Origin: Haberlea rhodopensis
Taxonomy: Eukaryota; Streptophyta; Magnoliopsida; Lamiales; Gesneriaceae
DNA: 64,000 nucleotides
Assembly (NCBI GenBank): GCA_907163345.1
Contig: CAJQUN010000009.1
Span: 806,001-870,000 of the forward strand
Direction: 5' to 3'
The number at the start of each line of letters is the position of its first letter. The first letter of the stretch is position 1. The position numbers were made by a program, and so were the translations under genes. Below are positions 23,666 to 35,071 of the stretch, in pieces. Below the pieces are notes generated by a model. That model saw only the letters and a list, made by a program, of their open reading frames with translations, did not search any database and was not told where the DNA came from.

Positions 23666-23747
23666 TGATCTTTATATGTTCATGTGAATATTCATATAAT
23701 TTGAGCACAATATTTTTTATAACAACAAATTTTTGTCTAAGAATTTA

Positions 23748-24598
23748 GGGGTGCTTATCGGGGTGAACCGGTCCGGTCCGGAATGCCGGTTCCGGGCCCG
23801 TTATGGGTGGAATCGGTCCGGTTCGTTAAGGAACCGGATCGAACCGGTTCCGGTTCCAACTGGTTCCGGTTCGGTCCGGTTCCTTCACGGTTTTCCGATT
23901 TTTTTTTTTATGTTGTAAATGTTTCCTCAATGATGTTCATCACAAATTCAATATATTTCTTCTTCATTTCATAATATAGATGCATACAAATAATTGTAAA
24001 GACATGACAATTGAAAATCTAAATAAAAAAATATTACAATTTAGTACTTAGCAGTCTTCATAATTGATAAGTATTGTTTTGGCGTTCTCTTCTTCTTGCT
24101 CGTCATAATGATTTACGAATTCGTCAACCGTCCCATCTCTTCTATTTTTGCATTCTGCTTCAAACCAATCTTTAAGTAACGTGAGCATGTATAACGAATC
24201 AGCTGATAGACTACTTCTGTAATCTCCAATAGTTTTTTATTTTATTAAAAATTTTTTTTTTAAAAATAATTTGTTAACATTGGCAACGGCTAAGAGCCGT
24301 TGCCAATGTTAACATTTAACGTTGAAGGCAACGGCTATCTAGCCGTTGCCTTCTTCCTATTTTTTTTTTATTTTTTTTAAAAAAACTACCGGTTCCAGTT
24401 CCAGAACCGGAACCAAATCGATAGCACTAGAACCGACGATGCTACCGGTTTGGTTCTTAGGAACCGCCCCGGACTGATTTCTAACCGGTTCCGGGGCGGA
24501 CCGGCACCGTTAAGTCCGGTTCCGATTTCGGACCGGACTTAACGGTCCGAATTCGGGCCGGGTCCGATTTGACCCGGCCCGGTAAGCACCCATCTATA
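23748..24598. mobile_element. Non-autonomous hAT-like element with CCGG-rich subterminal repeats
   Basis: Ends are TAGGGGTGCTTATCGG (left) and, read in reverse, TAGATGGGTGCTTACCGGGC (right). Both subterminal zones are dense in ACCGGTTCCGG and GGTCCGG motifs. The core holds two perfect hairpins at 24273-24313 (19-bp arms, GTTAACATTGGCAACGGCT) and 24324-24353 (13-bp arms), sharing GGCAACGGCT. Flanking octamers TAAGAATT and TAAGATGT match at 6 of 8. No transposase is present. A related right end occurs at 39915-40118. Confidence 0.6.
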
Positions 24599-24658
24599 AG
24601 ATGTTGGAATTTAAATTTAAATTTAAATTTTTAATTAATTTTTCTTATAATTAATGAT

Positions 24659-24668
24659 GATATAGGTA
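24659..24668. repeat. Left target-site duplication of the MULE
   Basis: GATATAGGTA, identical to 28799-28808. Confidence 0.85.
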
Positions 24669-24748
24669 GGGTTTTTAATAATTTAACCTTTATTTTTATT
24701 ATAGTTATTAAAATAACCGGAGTTTTTTTTTTTATAAAAATAACCTAA

Positions 24749-24910
24749 GTCGCCATCTGAGATGGCGACAATAATAAAAATTTATTAATGTCGCCATCTC
24801 AGATGGCGACAACAATATCATAAATATTTTTTTAAAATGTCGCCTTCTCAGATGGCGACATCAAAGAAATTTTTTTTTTTTAAACTTATGTCGCCATCTC
24901 AGATGGCGAC
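24749..24910. repeat. Left array of 21-bp palindromes in the MULE
   Basis: Four copies of a palindrome with arms GTCGCCATCT and AGATGGCGAC around one base, at 24749, 24790, 24839 (one mismatch) and 24890. AT-rich spacers of about 20-30 bases separate them. Confidence 0.95.
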
Positions 24911-25440
24911 ATCAACACAAAATAAGAAACCCTACTCTTCATTTTATACATCGGCCGCCGCTTCTGTTTTCTCTTCAAGCTTTCCACGCTCACTTTCCAT
25001 TTTTTTTTTGTTCTTCTCGTAACATCTTCTCGTAACCACAGTGTAAAAATCAATTTCTCATCTAACTTATTTAAGGTATGTTTTTTTTTTTGTTATGCTT
25101 TGATTTTAGATAAATCATGATATTTTATTTAGAATCTTTTGTTTGATTTTTGTTATTGTTTAATTTTAGATTAAATATGATTTTGATATGTAAATTGGGA
25201 GTATATGTGTTGTTGGTTAATATTTTGACGATATTGATGTTGAAATAATGGTTCCGGTGGGCGGGGTGAAAAAATGAATCTGCCCAGCGGTGGCGCCGGC
25301 GCGGTGGCGGCCCGGCGGCTGTGGCGGCCCGGCGGGGGTGGCGGTTGTTGATGATCGTTGTGTGACGATCGTAAGTAGTCGGCGGATATTGTTTGTAATG
25401 TTGAGATTAATGTTTTTAATTTTTTGTGTTATATTTCAGG

Positions 25441-25612
25441 ATGGATCAAATGAGGCAACCAGGCCCGATCGACACCCATCTTTTGTCATTGCAGTCTTCA
25501 CATCGATCCGAGGATGTGTGCAGGTGATATGGATAGCATACTGCGTGGGAGAAACCCACATAGTTATTTTTGGGAGCATACAAATAAAAAATTTCGTAAC
25601 GTACAATAATTT
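25441..25612 (+). pseudogene. Plant mobile domain (PMD; MAIN/PP7-long-form-like) N-terminal fragment
   Basis: The ATG at 25441 opens MDQMRQPGPIDTHLLSLQSS then HRSEDV, the characteristic start of PMD proteins (MAIN/MAIL family and the transposon-linked 'phosphatase 7 long form' proteins). A frame change then gives GDMDSILRGR, as in the family, before stops. The rest of the domain is missing. It is divergent to, and about 60 bp from, the end of the transposase. A GC-rich Gly/Ala-coding patch precedes it at 25285-25345. Confidence 0.7.
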
Positions 25613-25669
25613 CAGAATAACGTAAATCTATTTACACAATAAACATACAATCAATTACACGCCAAAAAT

Positions 25670-28115
25670 TTATTGATTTCTAGAACTTGAAGCCATTTTT
25701 CGTCTTGCTCGGGCTTCTGGCCAATCCATCTCATTTTGGATACGTGTAGTGCGATCACGACCTACCCGCTTGGACGTGCGCAGAGTGGAGTTGTGGAATA
25801 ACTCGAAGCACGGGGTGTCCCAATACTGCTCTGCCCACAGTGGATTGAATTGCCCTTGATATGTGTTCCAGTACTCAGACATATTATAATACTGGATGAC
25901 TAATTTTTTCGCATTTAAACCATAATGTCGACACACTTGTATCGCATGTGAACATGGTATGCCAAACTGTTTTCATTTTCCGCAAGAGCATTCCCTTGCT
26001 TTGAGGTTGACCACGTGTGTATTGCCGCCACATCCTGCTTGCTCTCTAGTGATTACAGAAGCGGTTAATTGTCTTCGATCGAACATCCGAACATCATGGT
26101 GAATGGAATTATGATCAGCACGAGCATATTTTTCAAATACATAATCCGGCCAATCTTGATTATTCTGGATCATTCGTTCCGCTTTCTTAAGTCGTTCAAG
26201 AAAATAGAGCACACATCGATCAAAAGTTAATTGCACAATAGCGGTGATTGGAAGGCGACGAGCACCCTTCATAACTCCGTTAATGCACTCGGACATATTT
26301 GTCGTAAGAATACCACACCGCCATCCACCATCATGTGCAAGAGTCCATTTTGACTTGTCAATCCGATTCAAATAATCAAATGCTATTGGTTCAATACTTT
26401 TTATTTCTTCCATTGTAGAATCGAACTTTCTGAGCTGATTTTCTGAACCAGCTTTCCAGCATAAGTCTTTCAAATGAACATTTTTGAACCGACTATTAAA
26501 GTTCGAGCACACATGTCTCAAACAAAATCGATGCACTCCATGCGAGGAATTGAAGTCGGCAACACATTCAGCGGCTGCAATAAGGCCCGGATGCCTATCA
26601 GATATCAAGCACACACCATCAGATCCTTTAACAATGTGCTTGCTAATCAACTCCAAAAACCATTTCCACGACAAAAACTTTCCACGTCAACGATTGCAAA
26701 GGCCAAAGGTAAGACTTGATTGTTAGCATCCATGGCAACGGCAATCAACATCTTATGTTGATATTTTGTATAGAAATGTGTTCCATCTACACTTATAACT
26801 TTTCGACAATGTCGGAATCCATCTGCACATGGTTGGAATGCCCAAAACACGTAATTCAAAGTCATCTCTGTTGGTCTAGCATTCGGTAGGTGGTCCCATT
26901 CGACGACTGTGCATGAGTTCCATTTTTGCAAAGCTCCCATGTAATAAGGCAATTTTCTTACAGAGCTCTCCCATGTTCCATAAACATTTTCAACAGCACG
27001 TCTCAAACTATACCAGCCTTTTGCATATGAGATCTCAAAACCATACTTATCTTTAACAGTTTGAATAACATACTTTACCTCATAGGATGGATCACGTCGA
27101 ACGATTCCCACTAGCAAACTAGCAATCATATTTTTGTCCAGATTTGCATGATCGATCGATAAATCACTCAAAAGACACGTGTGAGAACCCCCATATTTTG
27201 TTATTTTGAACATTCCATTTTTTTCCCCAATGAGGCGCGTAGAAACCATCTGCAAGGCATATCTGGTGTACTATGTTTGCACACCACTTTCCATAAAGTT
27301 TTTGTACTTTTGACAACAAGATACTCACGTTTTACAATCCGTACGGAGTAATCCTTCACAGCTGCCTGAAGATGACCTTTATCTTTAAATACCATATTCA
27401 GATGGATATCTCCTTTCGAATAATCGTAATAACTCCCCCACTTACCAGTTGGAAGGTCGATCGAATCACCAAATACGTCTGCATGTGTCGTGGAGAAAAA
27501 TGGAATTGTTTGATAAAGCTCAGGTTCATTTGATGTGGTTGTGTCTGCTACAGTAACTGGCACCTCTGCAATATCAACCCCATCGTCAGCAGACTCATCC
27601 TCAGATGGAATCCCCTCCGGTTCAGACCGAATATCATCTCCAAAATCCACAAAACTGTCTGCTAGTGGCTCGGGAACAACATTGTCAGCAACTATCGGAG
27701 CATCATCTTGAATCATAGAGGTAGTTGGTCTTTCTGTAACTACTACAGATAGACCACTACCAGTTGTTGGCATTTCTGTAATAAAATCATAAGCACAGAG
27801 TTCTGTTTGTATATACATCTCCAAAAAAGTATGATTTTGTTCAATATCCAATAGCCATGCTAGATTGTAATCGCTGTCGACGGGAAAAATTGTTTGTTTC
27901 ATCCCCGAAAAATCACTGAATATATATTTACAAGATATTTTCAGAATGAACTGGTGACGATCGATGCCAGTAATATCATATACATCGCTCAATAACTGTA
28001 AATAATTAATATTGCGAGATATTGTCATTCCTTTTGTCGGACCACGATCATATCTAACAGATTCTGAATCTTGTAATATTTGGCCTCCCCAATACAACAA
28101 AACTTTAATTGACAT
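25670..28115 (-). pseudogene. MULE transposase with SWIM zinc finger, three lesions
   Basis: The start at 28115 opens MSIKVLLYWGGQ. An acidic linker is followed by the MuDR DNA-binding region (GKWGSYYDYSKGDIHLNMVF; DMPCRWFLRASLGKK). The catalytic domain includes VISVDGTHFYTKY, then VCLISDRHPGL, and the helical region with GWRCGILTTNMSECINGVMK. The C-terminal SWIM finger is CSCGK-KQFGIPCSHAIQVC. Three lesions break the frame: a one-base gain in an A run near 27215, a frameshift in a T run near 26670, and a TGA where a SWIM Trp is expected at 25978-25980. Two lie in homopolymers and could be assembly errors. The family role is cut-and-paste transposition at the element termini. Confidence 0.88.
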
Positions 28116-28330
28116 AATTTAAAAAATAAAGATAAAATTCATAAATTAATACATGATATATAATGCTGTTAAATATGATTATTTATATAACAACGTACCT
28201 AAAATATGCTGATCGGAGCAAATAACTGGAGGATATGAAATGAGTTATATGAAATGAGCTGAATATATGAAATGAGTTATATGAAATGAGCTGATTTCGT
28301 TCGAATAAATAGATGAAAAAATTGATTAAT

Positions 28331-28717
28331 GTCGCCATCTCAAATGGCGACATAAAATAAAAAATGATTTTTTTTTTTATTGTCGCCATCTGAGATGGCG
28401 ACAATGTTATAATTTTTTATATTTTTACGTCGTTTTCTGCCGACAACACGTAAAAAATATTTTATAATGGTATTGATGTCGCCATCTAAGATGGCGACAT
28501 CAATAAAAAAAAAAGTTTTTATTGATATCGCCATTCCGGATGGCGACATCAATAAATAAAAAAAAAATTTTATAATGTCGCCATCAAAAAAAAAAAGGTT
28601 TTTATTGATGTCGACATTTCAGATGACGACATAAATAAAAAAAAAATTTATTATGTAGCCATCTCAGATGGCGACAATAAAAGAATTTCGTAATTGTCGC
28701 CATCTGAGATGGCGATT
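28331..28717. repeat. Right array of 21-bp palindromes in the MULE
   Basis: About eight copies or half-copies of the same palindrome as at 24749-24910, starting near 28331, 28382, 28478, 28527, 28577 (half), 28610, 28655 and 28697. Several are degenerate. Spacers are A/T runs. Confidence 0.93.
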
Positions 28718-28798
28718 TGGGTTACTTTTATAAAAAAAAAAAATTTCGATTATTTTTATAACTTTAATAAAAATTGTGGTTAAATTGTTAAAAAACCC

Positions 28799-28808
28799 GA
28801 TATAGGTA
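28799..28808. repeat. Right target-site duplication of the MULE
   Basis: GATATAGGTA, identical to 24659-24668. Confidence 0.85.
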
Positions 28809-28959
28809 TACGGTCGCTTTTTCACATTCAAAAATCAAAGCAAAAATCAACCAAATCGAAATCCTGACAAAATCATCTGCTATTTCTCTCGACTCCGGGC
28901 GTCGTTTCGCATACCTCACCTTTCTAACATACACAGAAAACTCCGAATATACACCATAA

Positions 28960-30218
28960 ATGGCGGCGGCGACTGCTATTAAAGTTGAAAACCCTAGAAA
29001 ACTTTCGAATCTGGATTCGGCTCCGACGACCAAAGACGCCTCCTTGAACATTCCAGTGACGTCTTCCGAATCAGGCGCTGATAAATCGATGGGTAAGTTC
29101 GAGGAGGTAGCTGCGAAAACGAGCAACGTTAATGACAGCGCTGCGGGTACGGATATCCAGAAGAAGATGAAGCGGGCTGAGCGCTTCGGAATGTCTGTCA
29201 AGCTTACTGAAGAGGAGAAGCGAAATACTCGAGCAGAGAGGTTTAGTTAGCTGTTCTCTCTCTCGTTAACTTCTCTTTTCAGTGTGTTTAGTATTTTGTG
29301 CCAGGATTAAGCTTAGGGTTTGTTATTAGGAGCTTCAAGATTGGATCTTTTAGAATTTTGAAATTAGAAATTACGTTATCAATCTTCTCTATTCAGTGCA
29401 GCTTTTCTTCCCTGCTTTATTTGTTCATTTCATGATGATTAGGCTTTGTTTTTCAGCTTCTAAGTTTTTTTCAGTAGGAATCGCTGTTATTTTGTTGTTC
29501 GCAGAAATTTATTTCATCTGAGTTGAATTGGTTTTCAGGAGAGTTGCTTATGCTATTATCCCTTTATAGTAGCCTCTTCAGAGTATAATTGCAAATACAA
29601 TTACTTATTTTGTGAAACAACTCGCATCATTCAAATGTAGGTTTGGAACTGGTACCGCTGTCAGTGGATCAGATTCTTCCAAGAAATCAGAGGAGCTGAA
29701 GAGGAAGGCTAGAGCTGAGAGGTTTGTCTTTTCCTATTTGATGTTCTATGATTCTGTTTTTTGGGTCATTTTGTTAAAATCATATTTCGTGTTTCCCTAG
29801 ATTTGGGGCTGTGCAAATTGCCCCCGCTGATGAGGAAGCAAAGAAGAAGGCTCGACTTGCTAGGTTTGGGTCCATTTCGCCGCCTGATTCGGTGGAGGAA
29901 GATAAAAAGAAATCTAGAACAATCAGGTTCTTATAATTCCACTCGTAGTACCTGTCTTGTATCAATAAGACAGAGTTTTGAATAATTATGTGATGGGTTA
30001 GTGACTAGTCTACCTCAATTCCGCAGGTTTTCGAAACAAGCTAGTTCATTGTCAAATGAAAAGGGTGAAAAGAACATTGAGGAGGTAAGATTCAAAAATT
30101 CCAGCATTTAGCAATTATTTGTCGACTTCTATTCTAAGTCTTGGTCTGTTCCCCCATTTGTTCGATTTGCAAATTTTAGGAGGCAATTATAACAGGCGAG
30201 GCTGGTGAAGGAACCTAA
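28960..30218 (+). CDS. MOS11: MOS11 / THO1 / CIP29-type mRNA export protein, five exons
   Basis: Exons 28960-29240, 29641-29721, 29801-29926, 30027-30084 and 30180-30218 join with GT-AG introns to 194 codons plus TAA. The N-terminal third is Ser/Thr/Ala-rich and probably disordered. The rest carries the conserved RAERFGMSVKLTEEEKRN motif followed by repeats of the type K-ARAERFG, KKARLARFG and KSRTIRF, as in plant MODIFIER OF SNC1 11 and the C-terminal region of yeast Tho1 and animal CIP29/SARNP. In these families the protein binds RNA and partners the TREX helicase UAP56 in nuclear mRNA export. In Arabidopsis it is needed for full immune signalling. The ATG context AAATGGCGG is favourable. 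A MULE ends about 160 bp upstream, so promoter and 5' UTR may include transposon sequence. Confidence 0.9.
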
Positions 30219-33138
30219 AGAAACTATTGTTTTTGAACAACTAGTAAGAGTGTAAGACATTACTTAAATATTTTCTTTGTTCAAATTTCTATTACCTCAA
30301 AGTGTTTCTATTCTCTCATCTGGAAAAATTCTGTCGCCTCAAAGTGTTTTATTCTAGTTTTCTTTCACTCACTTCTGTCTCTGATCATCATTCTTCTTTT
30401 CCATTATTTTCAGGGTGGCAAGTTAGAGTGCTAATGCCATGCTTTCAGATTTCTTTCTTTAGTAGCTAGTTATTTTACATTGCTATAATTTCATTACAGC
30501 TAGGACATCTTGATTCTGTAATTTTGAAGTTGGTAGTTCTGGTTTACCTGGTGACTTCTGGAACAACAAAAACCACCTCTGTTTGAGTTAATGTTTTTAA
30601 AACAGCCACCAACCTTATCAGAATTTTGAAATACATGGAAAACTTCTCACGAGCCATGCATTGCCAGCCTTGATCTTTCTTCTGTTGATTTTTTTCCTTC
30701 TTGTTTTTTTTCAATAAATTGTGTTGTTTTGTTCTTTCATGGTGTGCTAGTGTCGAATCTGTTAAATTTCGTGCTCTCTTAAACTCTTTTGGAAAATTTG
30801 CTCAGTAAAAGTTTTTTGAGTCGAACTCATTTTAGTTTCAGAAAGCTGTTTACTGTGAACTCATTACTCCTTTCTATCTCAGACTAATGAGAAAGAATGT
30901 CATAAGTACAAGATATAATCATGAACTTATTTTATGATATTCTATCGATGTGGTGTTAAGACTTTATAGGTCAGGTGTATTCTACAGGCTCATTAGACGG
31001 AGTAAAATCTTTTTCCTGCCATTTTGCATTTTCAATGTTAAAATGTTTTTTTCCTTTACGTATCTGGGAACTGTTTTCTCAAGCAAAAAGCAGGTACGTT
31101 TATGTTTTCCTGTAGTACGTTTTTTCTCTGTTTGAGGCATTATGATCCGAGCCGAAAATATGCTACAAATTTTCAAGAATCTTGCAGATTGGTTTGGTTT
31201 GTTTTTCTTCGGTGTCGTTTTTTCTGAATAGTGGACTTGCATGTTTTCTATGCCGCTCACGTGTTGACAGAATTAATGCAAGCGCTTGCATAGGTCTGGC
31301 GGTACTGCAAGATTATTGGGTTAAAAGACTCAATAGTCTATTGCCTAGTTTTATTAGTAGTTACTAGTTAAGAAGTCCCTTTCTGTAGGACACTCAAAAT
31401 TTCTGATAAGGTTGGTGGTTGAGATACACTCCCTTTCGAGGCCTTTGTTGTTTTCTAAGTTCTTACCAGGTGAATCTGCTAGGATTTTTAATATGTTAAG
31501 AAATATGTTGACGTTTCTTCAACTGAATTATCTTAGTCTAGCTTATTTCTTCTGTTTTTGGTGATTCTTGTAATGACGAGGTTTACTGATCACGGATTCT
31601 TGTATTGATTCCACTTGTGTCCATTTTGTGCCTCGAATGCATTAATTCATATTTTGCTTTTTGTTCAACTGGAGAAACCGGCGTGAATTTGTGTGCTTGC
31701 TTAATTTTTATGCACACCCTTGTGTGGAAGTATCAAATAAACATTTCAGTGCGCATGTGGGGATGTTCATTTGTTACACCTCTGCACTTATTTGGGCAGA
31801 ATGGTAGTGTTTAGTTGGTTCTTAAGCTTTGCTTCTCAACCATAAAACTTGTGTGAAAACAGGACGAAAATTTGTTCTTGGCACAATGCTGAATGTATTT
31901 TATGAAGTCCATTTTTTTATCAATCAATTATGAACGTTGTTTTGAATATGATGTTTCTATTATAAAAAATTAAGATATAGTTAAGTTGCTCAGTTCTTGA
32001 AACAAGTTTTATATGTGAAACGTGCTAGCTCGCCTCTGCCCATAAGACAAGCTCTATATTTAAAAAATAATCTATTTTAATGACACGGGTCACATTAAAT
32101 TCGCTCAAATTTCATTCTGTTTGAGTTGTTACTGCAAAGGAAACCTCTGGGTTTTTCATTCTATTTGAGTTTATACTGCAAAAGAAACCTCTGGGTTACT
32201 GTAAGGGTATTCCATTCTTTTATGGCATATTAATACGTTATCATCATGTGCTAATACTACATTTATCTCTATTTGGATTGTTGTTGAAGAATTAAGGGAT
32301 TGTGGTTTTTAAAAAAAAAGATGAGGTTGAAGAATTGAGAGATTATGTGTTTTTTAAAATTAAAAAAAAATAGGATTTTGCCATTAAACATACATTGAAT
32401 GGGCTTCTCTTTTATTCTTGTTCTTTTCTGAGAGATTCTAAGGTTTGCTCCACTTCGATATATACTATTCTGGTTTTCAAATAACACCTCTTGAAGGCTC
32501 CCATGATTCTTTTTTGACTTCGTTACATCTACCAAATTTGTTAATGTATCTCGTGCATACCTAGAATGCAACCGTTTTTGGTTTTATAGTAAAAAAGGGG
32601 TTAGTCTATTTGACGGAGGATCTCTCACTCATTATTGTGTTTTTTGGCTTTAGTGCACAGAACAAAGTTTCATGAATTTCACCAGTTCGCTCTCCTGGGA
32701 TACTCTTATTAAAACTATGCATGCTAAGTTATGAAGTACCACTTTATTTTAACCAACAGACCAATACTCTCATGCTATTTTTACCAAAGCTTGTCCAAGT
32801 GTTCACGACAAATATACATGTACTTCAAGTAAAACCCATACGAGGAAATCTAGGTAGAGAAGCTTCTTCCTGAATTTTTTTTTTTTAAATGATGTTTGGT
32901 TGTATTAGCTGTTCTAAGAAGTGCTTAAAATCACTTTTTAAGAAGCAAGAAGATATAATTTTTGTCTATTTGCTTAAAAAATGATTATTTTCCTCATCAG
33001 AATATTATGATTGCTCGTAGGGTGGGCATTTTAAATCGGGTTCAGGTGCTCGACTTATACATGTAAATATATATATAATTCATTCTTTTTAATATATATA
33101 TTAGATTTCGAGTAATGGACAAGATGTATCTACTTTAA
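30219..33138. other. 3' region of MOS11 and intergenic DNA; no second gene seen
   Basis: T-rich, intron-like sequence, probably UTR for the first few hundred bases. Only short frames occur and none has a recognisable domain. A small direct duplication (CTGCAAAGGAAACCTCTGGG and CTGCAAAAGAAACCTCTGGG) lies near 32132 and 32174. Confidence 0.5.
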
Positions 33139-34536
33139 GGCACCGTTTGGGGTGCGGGATATGATTAGTAATCTTCGGATTATTAATCATATCCCATGTT
33201 TGTTTCATTTTTTTTAAAAAAGTATTCTACTATATTTATCTCATTCTAATCCCAAGTTACAACAAAATGACATAAATATCCTTACACTTTTTTTTACTAT
33301 CTCAAAATTTGAAATTCCCGCCAAAAATTAAAACTTATTTCATACAACTTTATTTTTATATTGTATTATTTTATTTATTTCATTATTATTATTATTATTT
33401 TATTATTATTATATAATGATTATTATAATATAATATATTACTATTATTATTAAAAAATAATAATTTAATATTATTCATATATATATGTGTGCACATAAAT
33501 ATTATGATTATTATATATATTATTATGTAATAATAATTATTATTAATATATAATTATTATAATATGTTATTAATATAATAATTTTATATATATATATATT
33601 ATTCGTATTATTATTATATATATATATACACACGCACGTATATATATATATATTATGTTTATTATTATATATTATGATTATATATATATATATATTATAA
33701 TAATGTATATAAATTATATACATATATATATACTATGTTTATTATTATATATTATATATATATATATATCTATTATAATATATCTATATTATATATATAT
33801 TCTTCTTATATATGCATATATATATATTATTACGTAATAATAATAATTATTATAATATGCTATTAATATAATAATTTATATATTATATTATATATATATA
33901 TTTATTATGTATTATTATTATTATTTTACTATTATATCTATATATCTATATACACACGCACGCACATATATATATCTTATAATAACGTATATAAATTATA
34001 TCTATATTACTATATTATTATATATGTATATATATATATTCAAATATATATATTTTTATTATTATTTATATTAGTATTATTAATTTTTATTTTATTTTAT
34101 TAATATTATAATACTATTATTATTATATATACAGACACACATTATTATTATTATATTATTATTTATATTAGTATTATTAATTTTTATTTTATTTTATTAA
34201 TATTATAAATAATAATAATTAATCTTATTATATTATAATATAATAATAATAATTATTATTATATAGTATATACTATTATTATTATATATACATACACACA
34301 ATTATTATTATTATTATATATTATATTATGATTATTAGATATAAACTATTATTTTTATTATATTTTATTATTATAATGATAAGGGTATTTTAGACATTAC
34401 ACCATATAATAATCATTATCAACCATCTTATTCTCCAATCAAACAGCATATAACTTATCACATACTATTTTTACAATCATTTCACAACTTTTTAATCCTT
34501 ACATTACTTATCATATCCATCACTTCAAACGGTACC
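33139..34536. mobile_element. Harbinger/Tourist-like element filled with AT microsatellite, TSD TAA
   Basis: Inverted ends GGCACCGTTTGGGGTGCGGG (left) and, in reverse, GGTACCGTTTGAAGTGATGG (right) both continue into ATATGAT-AGTAA. TAA flanks both sides (33136-33138 and 34537-34539). The roughly 1-kb core from about 33360 to 34390 is a mixture of ATT, TTA and TA repeats with AC patches and no genes. The terminal sequence and TAA duplication fit PIF/Harbinger MITEs. Confidence 0.75.
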
Positions 34537-35071
34537 TAAGAGATTATATCCATACTAAATTCCCTAAAGTATTAATCGCATTATGATGGTGGTCCGATTT
34601 TAAGATTTTAATAGGGGAAATGAACTTTAGCATTATGGTATGACTCTTTCTATCTTTTAAGGGTTCAAATTTGATTTGGATACGTGCGATTTAAGTAAAA
34701 AAGTAGACATTATATATTCGAATCAAATTTGGACAATTGGATCTAGCATTAGGATATTGCTCTTATGCTAGTTGAAATCGTCTGTTAAATTGGCCGTATG
34801 TTTGGGAGAATTATGTATGCTGCAGGCGTAACTTTAAGAACAACACTGAATCGTGAAAGCTTAGGATATACGAAAGGTGAATTTACGGATATTGTTTCAA
34901 ACAGACAAAGAGTCGCTTATTTTTAACTGTAATCACATAAAGGGATGCGAATGCAACCATTAGCGTCAACAGCAAGAATCAAAGAGTACTTAAATTTAAG
35001 CTCTTTATACCCTTCAACTCCACTCTTCAGGCGCTAATCAATTTAGTATAATTGAGCGAAAAAAGCTTAAT
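34537..35071. other. Intergenic / 3' region of the coiled-coil gene
   Basis: No gene is seen. A segment near 34735-34780 (GGATCTAGCATTAGGATATTG and TTATGCTAG) resembles 54255-54295, so a short dispersed repeat may be present. Confidence 0.45.

Larger units (their letters stand above)
24669..28798 (-). mobile_element. Mutator-like element (MULE), 4130 bp, TSD GATATAGGTA
   Basis: Inverted termini of about 100 bp start GGGTTTTTAATAATTTAACC on the left and GGGTTTTTTAACAATTTAACC-type on the right (reverse strand). The decamer GATATAGGTA flanks both ends (24659-24668 and 28799-28808). Inside are subterminal arrays of 21-bp palindromes on both sides, a minus-strand transposase (25670-28115) and a plus-strand PMD fragment (25441-25612). 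The element lies between the hAT-like element and the MOS11 gene, ending about 160 bp before the MOS11 ATG. Confidence 0.9.

Noticed and set aside
25280..25350. GC-rich stretch as a CpG-island promoter or captured exon
   Set aside because: Short GGCGGC-type repeat inside the MULE just before the PMD fragment. No independent evidence of a promoter.
24749..28717. CRISPR-like array of 21-bp repeats
   Set aside because: Repeats are palindromic with AT spacers of irregular length, flank a transposon symmetrically, and occur in plant DNA with no cas genes.
28788..29201. 137-residue minus-strand frame
   Set aside because: Antisense shadow of MOS11 exon 1. The plus strand has the conserved protein and splice sites.
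33523..33837. Open frames rich in Ile/Tyr
   Set aside because: They are translations of AT microsatellite with no codon bias or domain. The same applies to 18665-18895 and 50059-50290.
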